Source: Methanosarcinaceae archaeon UBA470
GTDB lineage: Archaea > Halobacteriota > Methanosarcinia > Methanosarcinales > Methanosarcinaceae
Direction of reading: 5' to 3'
Length of the DNA: 19,298 nucleotides
Assembly: GCA_002508425.1 (NCBI GenBank)
Contig: DAKU01000072.1
Coordinates: 1-19,298, forward strand
The notes under the pieces were generated by a model. It searched no databases, was not told where the DNA came from, and saw nothing but the letters and a program-made list of their open reading frames with translations. The position numbers and the translations under genes were made by a program. Shown in pieces: positions 8,642 to 13,988 of the stretch (positions are counted from its first letter, which is position 1; the number at the start of each line of letters is the position of its first letter).

Positions 8642-9336
8642 CTTTATTGTCGGTTACCAATCTCAAAAAATACCATTACTCTGGCTTTCTTAATAGAAAG
8701 GAAATAAGGGCAGTTGATGGCGTTGATTTTGAGATAGAAAAAGGTAAAGCAATGGGACTTGTAGGAAATAGTGGATGCGGCAAAACAACAGTTGCCAGAA
8801 CAGTGCTACGCTTGCTGGAACCCACAGAAGGGAGCATAGTTTTTGAAGGGAAAGATATTACAAAGCTAAAGGGCCGCAGTCTTAAACCTCTTGGCAGGCA
8901 GATGCAAATAATTTTCCAGAATCCTGAATCATCTCTTAATCCTGTAATGAGGATATACGACGCTCTTTTAGAACCTTTGAGAATACACAAACTATGCAAT
9001 TCTCATGAGGAAGATCAGAAAGTCCGGGATTTGATCGGAACTGTCAATTTGAATGAAGAACTTTTGTTCCGTTATCCGCATGAACTGAGCGGCGGACAAT
9101 TACAAAGAGTGGTCATTGCCCGGGTTTTAAGTCTTAACCCAAAACTGATCATTGCGGATGAGGTCACATCAATGCTTGATCCTCTTGTCCAGTCTCAAAT
9201 ATTGAATTTACTGAAAGATCTACAGAAAAGATTAGGGATAAGCTATCTATTCATTTCTCATGATATGGATGTCGTGGAATGGATGTGTGATGATATCGCC
9301 GTAATGGATAAAGGAAAGATTGTGAAATGGAAATAA
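8638..9336 (+). CDS. DppF/NikE-like ABC importer ATPase, short form
   Basis: A 232-residue second ATPase of the importer: Walker A GNSGCGKTT (43-51), Q94, LSGGQ (150-154), Walker B LIIADE (170-175), His208. It ends at DKGKIVKWK, directly after the strand that closes the ABC core. It therefore lacks the 30 or more residues (HEYTDSLL-type segment) present in the 261-residue homolog at 18505-19290. No continuation is seen in the other frames downstream, so this is a natural short form or an old truncation rather than a recent frameshift. The core is intact and it should still hydrolyse ATP. It follows the DppD-like gene with an ATGA overlap. Confidence 0.92.
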   Translation: MTLLSVTNLKKYHYSGFLNRKEIRAVDGVDFEIEKGKAMGLVGNSGCGKTTVARTVLRLLEPTEGSIVFEGKDITKLKGRSLKPLGRQMQIIFQNPESSLNPVMRIYDALLEPLRIHKLCNSHEEDQKVRDLIGTVNLNEELLFRYPHELSGGQLQRVVIARVLSLNPKLIIADEVTSMLDPLVQSQILNLLKDLQKRLGISYLFISHDMDVVEWMCDDIAVMDKGKIVKWK

Positions 9337-9337
9337 T

Positions 9338-9357
9338 ATGTTTTAACATTATTTTTG
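9338..9357 (+). terminator. Weak hairpin plus T-run after the ATPase
   Basis: ATGTT (9338-9342) pairs with AACAT (9345-9349) over a two-base loop and is followed by TATTTTT. It lies in the 46-bp gap before the O-methyltransferase-like gene and may attenuate read-through. The five-pair A/T stem is weak, so confidence is low. Confidence 0.22.
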
Positions 9358-9382
9358 AAATCAAGAACCAGGATGTTGAAAA

Positions 9383-10408
9383 ATGAAATTAGCAAAGGAA
9401 TTAATGAAAAGACCAGAAGTGTGTTCTGAAAGATTAGTAAAATTTATAGACGACTCTATGAATGGTTTCAGAAAATATAAGATTCTGTCTACCGCTGTGA
9501 AACTACAGCTTTTTGAATATGCTAAAAGTCCCATTTCTCCTGAAGAACTGGCAAATAAGATGGGATGCGATCAGAAAATGACAGTGTTATTCTGTGATGT
9601 TCTGTGTCAATATGATCTTCTCTTGAGAAATGAAGATAAATATCTTAACACTGAATTAACAAACACTTATCTTGTTAGCGATTCACCCTATTCTCAGTTA
9701 AATTATCTCTCGGATATGGACAGAAACATAATGATGTGGGAAAAGCTGGATGAGATTATCACCAATGGTCCAGTAATTGTTGACAAGCAAAGTTTCTTTG
9801 GTGAAAGGGTAATACATTCCATGGCAGAAAATGCGAAATGCGGTATGCTTCAGGAAGTTGTTGGTACCGTTATAGAGAACATCGATTTCGACAGTGTCAG
9901 GAAAATGCTTGACCTAGGTGGCGGTCATGGATTGTATTCTATAGCTTTTACAGGTCAGAATGAAAAAATGAAAGCATTTGTTTTTGATCTTCCACAGGTG
10001 ACCGAGCACACAAAGAAGTATGCTGAGAAATATGGAACAGATCAGGTTGATGTAATACCCGGTAATTTTTTCACAGATGATATTGGTGAAGACTACGATA
10101 TAATATTTTCATCATTGAACCCAGGAGGCAGAGTTCCAGAACTTATTCCAAAAATTGTTTCTGCATTAAAATCCGGAGGAGTGTTTGTTAACAGACAGGT
10201 AGCTGGTGGGGATTCAGACCCGATGCAGACACTTAACTGGAATCTGTGGACTTTCAATGACACTAAAAAAGGAAGATCACAGTTTAGCTTTGAAAACAGT
10301 GTTTCTTTAGAGGACTATATCAACATTCTGAAAACAAACAATCTTGATGTTTTTAGGGAACTCGATCTTGCTGACGGCTCCAGAATTGTCTTTTCGCGCA
10401 AGATGTGA
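9383..10408 (+). CDS. O-methyltransferase-like SAM enzyme (Methyltransf_2 type)
   Basis: A 341-residue protein with the two-part layout of the dimeric O-methyltransferase family that includes plant-type OMTs, puromycin O-methyltransferase and the bacteriochlorophyll enzyme BchU. The N-terminal winged-helix dimerisation domain spans about 30-100 (AVKLQLFEYAK, ISPEELANKMG). The SAM-binding domain has motif I LDLGGGHG (176-183) and the acidic FDLPQV (201-206). The region 241-250 reads IFSSLNPGGR, and the catalytic His usual in plant OMTs is not evident, so chemistry and acceptor are uncertain. AGGATG at 9370-9375 precedes the ATG by seven bases. It sits 46 bases after the importer ATPase on the same strand and is probably the last gene of the operon. 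It is unrelated in sequence to the other two methyltransferases. Confidence 0.85.
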   Translation: MKLAKELMKRPEVCSERLVKFIDDSMNGFRKYKILSTAVKLQLFEYAKSPISPEELANKMGCDQKMTVLFCDVLCQYDLLLRNEDKYLNTELTNTYLVSDSPYSQLNYLSDMDRNIMMWEKLDEIITNGPVIVDKQSFFGERVIHSMAENAKCGMLQEVVGTVIENIDFDSVRKMLDLGGGHGLYSIAFTGQNEKMKAFVFDLPQVTEHTKKYAEKYGTDQVDVIPGNFFTDDIGEDYDIIFSSLNPGGRVPELIPKIVSALKSGGVFVNRQVAGGDSDPMQTLNWNLWTFNDTKKGRSQFSFENSVSLEDYINILKTNNLDVFRELDLADGSRIVFSRKM

Positions 10409-10437
10409 TTACTTTTTCGAAATTACATTAAATTAGG

Positions 10438-10483
10438 GTCCTGTACCTTCCTAGTAATCCCAAATTCGAATAAGGTACAGGAC
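10438..10483. terminator. Perfect 12-bp inverted repeat between convergent genes
   Basis: GTCCTGTACCTT (10438-10449) and AAGGTACAGGAC (10472-10483) are exact reverse complements around a 22-base loop. They lie between the ends of the plus-strand O-methyltransferase gene and the minus-strand cooC-like gene. A bidirectional terminator or mRNA end-protector is the simplest reading. T-runs next to the stem are poor on both strands, so a mobile-element remnant or protein-binding site remains possible. Confidence 0.5.
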
Positions 10484-10529
10484 TATCATATTTACAGCAT
10501 TTTAGATACGCTGCCGGAAATCAGTTTTG

Positions 10530-11291
10530 TCAGTCTTTAAGATTCATCAAAAAGGAGGCAATTGATTCGATCTCCTCTGATTCCACATTGAACTTATTTC
10601 CAAGAAGGCCTGCCCTGAATACAGACTCCATTATTGGTAGTGTTGCAAGAATACGATTTTCTGGAACTTTCTCATAAAGGATGGCTTTGCTCTCCCCTTC
10701 TGCCTTGTTAAGTATGTAGTAGAGATCCTTTCCGGCAACATTTGCCAGGCTGCTAATCTTTTCTGAGAGGCGTATTGATTCGTAGGAAGGATCTATCACC
10801 ATTAACAAGGTGTTGCAGCCCTCTTCCACTCCCCTGCCGAAATGCTCGATACCGGCTTCCGTGTCAACAAACACAAAATCATTGTCATGAACATCTATGT
10901 TCTTCAACAAGTGCTTTGCAAGGACACCCATAGGGCAGGCACAGCCTTCTCCGAAATCATGTATCTTTCCCACTGCCATAAGGGACAGGTTCCCTTTCAC
11001 GGAAACATATTCCTCAGGAATATCCGGTATTTCCCATCTGTTCTCAAAGAGCCTGACCGTTTCCCCTGTCGAAAAGGATTTTCTCATCTTTTCCCCAAGC
11101 TCTTTTTTCCCTCCGAAGTAATTAAGGAAATCCTGTGGCAGTTCCAGTCCTAACTGCCTGTGAAGTCCGAAATTCGATTCGTCATTGTCTACTACAAGAA
11201 CATTACATCCCCTGCGGGCCATGGATTGTGCAAGCAAAGCTGTCAGTGTGCTTTTCCCACATCCGCCTTTACCACATATCAGTATTTTCAA
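10530..11291 (-). CDS. cooC: CooC-like nickel-binding maturation ATPase
   Basis: A 253-residue MinD/CooC-family ATPase. CooC proteins dimerise on ATP and deliver nickel to carbon monoxide dehydrogenase. Seen: deviant Walker A GKGGCGKST (7-15) with signature Lys8, the CAC motif (117-119, a Cys-X-Cys that binds metal at the dimer interface in CooC1), and DTEAGIEHFGRG (143-154), a CooC hallmark. The start is TTG (11289-11291) with a strong AAGGTGAT (11295-11302). This fits the expected N-terminus MKILICGKGG. It lies 33 bases downstream of the minus-strand methyltransferase and probably shares its transcript. No CO dehydrogenase gene is in the window, so it may serve another nickel enzyme or a remote CODH/ACS locus. 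A CfbC/NifH-like protein is excluded by the CAC and EAGIEH motifs. Confidence 0.88.
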   Translation of the reverse strand: MKILICGKGGCGKSTLTALLAQSMARRGCNVLVVDNDESNFGLHRQLGLELPQDFLNYFGGKKELGEKMRKSFSTGETVRLFENRWEIPDIPEEYVSVKGNLSLMAVGKIHDFGEGCACPMGVLAKHLLKNIDVHDNDFVFVDTEAGIEHFGRGVEEGCNTLLMVIDPSYESIRLSEKISSLANVAGKDLYYILNKAEGESKAILYEKVPENRILATLPIMESVFRAGLLGNKFNVESEEIESIASFLMNLKD

Positions 11292-11324
11292 AATATCACC
11301 TTATATTCTTATTTTGATCTTTAT

Positions 11325-12161
11325 TCACTTCTTCTCCCAGCTTATTTTTACTCGTGTTGAATTTCCTTTCTCAACAAGCTGTCCATTTTCCTGCACAAGA
11401 ATACCCTTCAGATAATCACGAAGGATACTTTCCTGTTCTTGTGTTTTGATCACATAGCGGTCTCTGTAAAAATCCATTGCTTCATCAACAGAAGAGAAAT
11501 AGTTGGTATAGTCCATGGAAAAGACATGCACATCAGGATAGATACCCATATTGTAGAGCAAGTTGTACAACACATCACATTTTGGACCCGGAACATAGTT
11601 CTTTCCGTAAAGCGAAGGCCAAAGCGCAATCGAATGCTCTTCCCAGGGAGTTGTCCCTGCGAACCAGTACAGATACACATACTTTGAAGAAGCTTGCAGC
11701 ATTTTTTGGATAGCTTCCTTTATATCAGGCATTCCTAGTGAGAATGAGGCGATAACCACATCATAAGGAGCATCGATATCATTTTCAACATCTATATCTT
11801 CCCAGCGTTTGCTCACGCAACTGATATTGTCTATTCCCTGTTGTTTCGTATTTTCCTTCAAAATTTCCATCATTCCGGCTGCAGGCTCCACAGCAGTTAC
11901 ATGGGACACTTTTTTTGCAATAGGAATAGCCAGCCTTCCAGGGCCTGATCCGATATCTAATACTCTTGATTCTGGGGTGAGGGGCAGTTCATTGAGAGTT
12001 GAATCAGTTTTTTCAGAGTTTTCCTGAGTTCTTTTCCAGAAACGTTCTGCGTTTTCCTTTTTATTCCAATGGCCGTTTTTATCACCACTTTTATCAAGCC
12101 TTTGTTGATTGGTCATGAGTTCTTTCCATATATCATTCCAGTCAATTTTTCCGTATTCCAT
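11325..12161 (-). CDS. Class I SAM-dependent methyltransferase, cooC-linked paralog
   Basis: A 278-residue methyltransferase closely related to the one at 3368-4228. The alignment is almost gap-free: IDWNDIWKE (6-14), LDIGSGPG (68-75), AVEPAAGM (90-97), CVSKRWEDID (115-124), LYWFAGTTPW (164-173), ALWPSLYG (179-186) and PKCDVLYNLLYNMGIYP (193-209). The frame is open to an ATG at 12263. The start at 12161 is preferred because AGGTGA (12169-12174) lies seven bases upstream and because it matches the paralog's N-terminus. The shared aromatic C-terminal half suggests the same or a similar acceptor. It is the first gene of a minus-strand unit with the nickel ATPase cooC, which links this methyltransferase family to nickel by context only. 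Confidence 0.88.
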   Translation of the reverse strand: MEYGKIDWNDIWKELMTNQQRLDKSGDKNGHWNKKENAERFWKRTQENSEKTDSTLNELPLTPESRVLDIGSGPGRLAIPIAKKVSHVTAVEPAAGMMEILKENTKQQGIDNISCVSKRWEDIDVENDIDAPYDVVIASFSLGMPDIKEAIQKMLQASSKYVYLYWFAGTTPWEEHSIALWPSLYGKNYVPGPKCDVLYNLLYNMGIYPDVHVFSMDYTNYFSSVDEAMDFYRDRYVIKTQEQESILRDYLKGILVQENGQLVEKGNSTRVKISWEKK

Positions 12162-12208
12162 GTATGATTCACCTGTAAATGCAACTTCATTAATTGAGAT
12201 AAAAGCCC

Positions 12209-12216
12209 ATATATAT
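12209..12216 (-). promoter_or_regulatory. TATA-like box for the methyltransferase-cooC unit
   Basis: ATATATAT (12209-12216), read on the minus strand, would place transcription start near 12186. That leaves a short leader holding the AGGTGA ribosome binding site before the ATG at 12161. A second, similar ATATATAT run lies farther upstream at about 12278-12285. Confidence 0.45.
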
Positions 12217-12252
12217 GTCAGGGTACAAGTTTCTAGTATTACTTCAATATGA

Positions 12253-12267
12253 TTTAGTAGCACTAAA
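12253..12267. promoter_or_regulatory. Candidate operator TTTAGT-AGC-ACTAAA
   Basis: A perfect 6-bp inverted repeat with a 3-base centre, upstream of the minus-strand TATA-like box. It contains TAGTAGCA (12255-12262), an octamer found twice more in this divergent region. It is a plausible repressor or activator site for the methyltransferase-cooC unit. Confidence 0.45.
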
Positions 12268-12379
12268 CATCAACTGATATATATGTTTGTATTAACACTG
12301 AAAACCATCAAAACTAATACAAGAAAGGGGTAAAATCTAAAGGACAATGGAATTTGATGCCATTAAGTTGGCTCAGAAC

Positions 12380-12387
12380 TTTAAATA
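12380..12387 (+). promoter_or_regulatory. TATA-like box for the flavoredoxin-like gene
   Basis: TTTAAATA (12380-12387) would start transcription near 12408-12412, giving a leader of about 50 bases before the ATG at 12461. The first arm of the TAGTAGCA inverted repeat coincides with this predicted start. Confidence 0.45.
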
Positions 12388-12407
12388 GGATGAATACTTA
12401 ACCTAGA

Positions 12408-12449
12408 TAGTAGCAAATAATACTGATTAAATTATACTATATGCTACTA
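12408..12449. promoter_or_regulatory. TAGTAGCA...TGCTACTA inverted repeat ending at the ribosome binding site
   Basis: TAGTAGCA (12408-12415) and TGCTACTA (12442-12449) are exact reverse complements 26 bases apart. The arms extend to 11 of 12 matching bases (TAGTAGCAWATA). The second arm touches the AAGGTGAT ribosome binding site (12449-12456). It could be a DNA operator covering the predicted transcription start, or an RNA stem next to the start of translation. Confidence 0.45.
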
Positions 12450-12460
12450 AGGTGATACAA

Positions 12461-13078
12461 ATGGAAATAAAACCTTTTAAAAGAGAATCTGTTATGCCAT
12501 TGCCTGTAACTTTCATTTCCACGGTCAGTAAAAGTGGCGTAAGGAACATTGCTCCGTATGGATGTGTAATGCCTGTACTTCGTCCCCTTGACCTCGTATG
12601 TGTGGCAACTGCTAAAAGAAGAGATACGATGGATAATATCCGTAAGACCGGAGAATTTGTTATCAACCTGCCCGGAGAAAACCTTTCGGACAAGGTTATA
12701 CCCACTGCCAAAGCAATCCCCTCAGATGCTGATGAGTTTGAGTTTGCAGGACTTGAATCAAGGCCTTCAAAAAAGGTGAAGGCTCCAGGCATCAAAGGAT
12801 GTTATGCATGGATGGAGTGTGAACTAGTCAAATTGTATGAAGAGACTAGCTACATACTTATCATGGGGAAGGTAGTACATCTTGAAATCGCTGATGAAGT
12901 ATATGAACAAAATGGTTATTGCAATGTAAAGAAGGCAAGGCCACTTATGATGATGGGATCCGATACTGGTATGCATTTTTGTACTATCGAAGAGCTTGAC
13001 AGGTTCGAACCTTTCGGTGCAATGTTCTCTGATGGAAAAGATCCCCTTGCAAAGATGTATACCAAGGACAAAAGGTAA
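12461..13078 (+). CDS. Flavin reductase/flavoredoxin-like FMN-binding protein
   Basis: A 205-residue protein of the flavin-reductase-like split-barrel family. These bind FMN and act as flavin reductases or as electron carriers (flavoredoxin). Seen: LPVTFISTVSKSGVRNIAPY (14-33), the flavin-phosphate region, DTMDNIRKTGEFVINLPGE (55-73), and a later barrel strand ILIMGKVVHLEI (132-143). Cysteines occur at 35, 47, 114, 120, 154 and 174, with no iron-sulfur spacing. The ATG at 12461 is chosen over a GTG at 12452 because that GTG is part of the AAGGTGAT ribosome binding site. It is transcribed alone, divergent from the methyltransferase-cooC unit, and shares the TAGTAGCA elements with it. Its electron partner is unknown. 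Confidence 0.86.
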   Translation: MEIKPFKRESVMPLPVTFISTVSKSGVRNIAPYGCVMPVLRPLDLVCVATAKRRDTMDNIRKTGEFVINLPGENLSDKVIPTAKAIPSDADEFEFAGLESRPSKKVKAPGIKGCYAWMECELVKLYEETSYILIMGKVVHLEIADEVYEQNGYCNVKKARPLMMMGSDTGMHFCTIEELDRFEPFGAMFSDGKDPLAKMYTKDKR

Positions 13079-13080
13079 TG

Positions 13081-13104
13081 AAAGCGCTTTTAAGTACGCT
13101 TTTG
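13081..13104 (+). terminator. Short hairpin after the flavoredoxin-like gene
   Basis: AAAGCG (13081-13086) pairs with CGCTTT (13097-13102), followed by further T residues, just after the stop at 13078. It could be a terminator, but the stem is only six pairs and the T-run is short. Confidence 0.3.
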
Positions 13105-13221
13105 CTTCAAAACCCTATTTTTCAGTACGGTGAAGACATAGTCTCATCACTATTTCCATATTGGTAGTTTCCAGGCTCTATGATGATAAGAAATGTCTGG
13201 TATTATCAAATCCGATATTCT

Positions 13222-13241
13222 AAACATTAGATAGCATGTTT
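13222..13241. promoter_or_regulatory. Inverted repeat AAACAT-N8-ATGTTT upstream of the FmdE operon
   Basis: AAACAT (13222-13227) and ATGTTT (13236-13241) are perfect reverse complements with the spacer TAGATAGC. It lies about 40 bases upstream of the TATA-like box of the FmdE/importer operon and could be an operator. It shares a TAGC(A) core with the other candidate sites. Confidence 0.35.
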
Positions 13242-13278
13242 CTTAAGATAAATAGAATATGATCGAATAATATAGAAA

Positions 13279-13288
13279 ATATATAAAA
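13279..13288 (+). promoter_or_regulatory. TATA-like box for the FmdE/importer operon
   Basis: ATATATAAAA (13279-13288) predicts transcription start near 13305-13312, about 35 bases before the ATG at 13345. The gene-free stretch 13079-13344 also holds a weak hairpin, one inverted repeat and a tandem AAAAGTATT pair (13301-13318). Confidence 0.5.
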
Positions 13289-13300
13289 TCAAATAACACG

Positions 13301-13318
13301 AAAAGTATTAAAAGTATT
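13301..13318 (+). repeat. Tandem direct repeat AAAAGTATT x2
   Basis: Two adjacent exact copies of AAAAGTATT (13301-13309 and 13310-13318) overlap the predicted transcription start of the FmdE operon. They may be a regulator's direct-repeat site or simply chance in an AT-rich leader. Confidence 0.35.
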
Positions 13319-13344
13319 ATCTTCTTTTACCCCCCGTGATTAAC

Positions 13345-13986
13345 ATGTCATCCGAATGTTCAACCGAAGATACGATCAGACAAATAGCTTCTTTTGATGA
13401 TGCTGCCAGATTTCATGGACACGTTTGTCCTGGGCTCACCATTGGCTACATTGCTGCCAAAGCTGGAATCGAAAAGCTGGATGCAGAGAGAGATATCGAT
13501 GAAGAGCTTGTGACGATCGTGGAGAACGATGCATGCGGAGTTGATGCAGTACAGGTTCTCACAGGTTGCACTATAGGTAAAGGCAACCTCATCTATCAGG
13601 ATCATGCCAAGCAGGTATTTACTTTTATATGCAGGGACAGTGGAAAAGCTGTAAGAGTTGCCCTGAAGGCAAGTTTCAACATTGACAACATTGATCCGGA
13701 AGTCAGCAAGCTGCGCCCGAAAGTAATGTCCTGCACAGCTACAGAGGAAGAAACAAAAAAATTCAGGGAGCGCATGGATGGCATATCCCGGACCATGAGG
13801 AACACGCCAGTCGAGGAAATGTTTGACATTAGGTTCGTTGATGTCAAAATCCCGCAAAAAGCGAGAATATTCAACTCTGTCAAATGTGCCAAATGCAAAG
13901 AAATGATGGCAGAATCCCGGGCAAGGGTGCAGAACGGGGAATACGTGTGTATCCCATGCTATGAGGAATATACCAGAGGATGGTAA
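13345..13986 (+). CDS. FmdE-family protein with C-terminal zinc ribbon
   Basis: A 213-residue protein. The FmdE core has HGHVCPG (24-30), which supplies a likely His/Cys metal site, and NDACGVDAVQVLTGCTIGKG (61-80). A C-terminal zinc ribbon has C181, C184, C202 and C205 (CX2C-X17-CX2C). FmdE was named for the molybdenum formylmethanofuran dehydrogenase operon but is not an established subunit; its biochemical role is not known. Here it is the first gene of an operon for a complete family-5 importer, with its end touching or overlapping the binding-protein gene. A role in handling the imported metal or metal complex in the cytoplasm is a reasonable inference. The ATG at 13345 is preferred to the in-frame GTG at 13336, because GTGAT there looks like part of a ribosome binding site. 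Confidence 0.88.
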   Translation: MSSECSTEDTIRQIASFDDAARFHGHVCPGLTIGYIAAKAGIEKLDAERDIDEELVTIVENDACGVDAVQVLTGCTIGKGNLIYQDHAKQVFTFICRDSGKAVRVALKASFNIDNIDPEVSKLRPKVMSCTATEEETKKFRERMDGISRTMRNTPVEEMFDIRFVDVKIPQKARIFNSVKCAKCKEMMAESRARVQNGEYVCIPCYEEYTRGW

Positions 13987-13988
13987 AG

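Noticed and set aside
10530..11291. Reading the CooC-like gene as a CfbC/NifH-like reductase of coenzyme F430 synthesis, or as a MinD cell-division ATPase.
   Set aside because: The CAC motif and DTEAGIEHFGRG are CooC features, and the iron-sulfur cysteines of CfbC/NifH proteins are not evident.
11439..11713. Several plus-strand frames opposite the minus-strand methyltransferase.
   Set aside because: The minus-strand protein has full methyltransferase motifs and a close paralog; the plus-strand frames are shadows.
12162..12460. A riboswitch or small RNA gene in the divergent intergenic region.
   Set aside because: Only short repeats and TATA-like boxes are visible; no recognisable conserved riboswitch core or long stable fold.
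12427..12795. A 122-residue minus-strand frame over the flavoredoxin-like gene.
   Set aside because: Antisense shadow of a well-supported coding region; no family resemblance.
13360..13857. A 165-residue open frame on the minus strand across the FmdE gene.
   Set aside because: It is antisense to a gene with clear FmdE motifs and its translation shows no recognisable domain.
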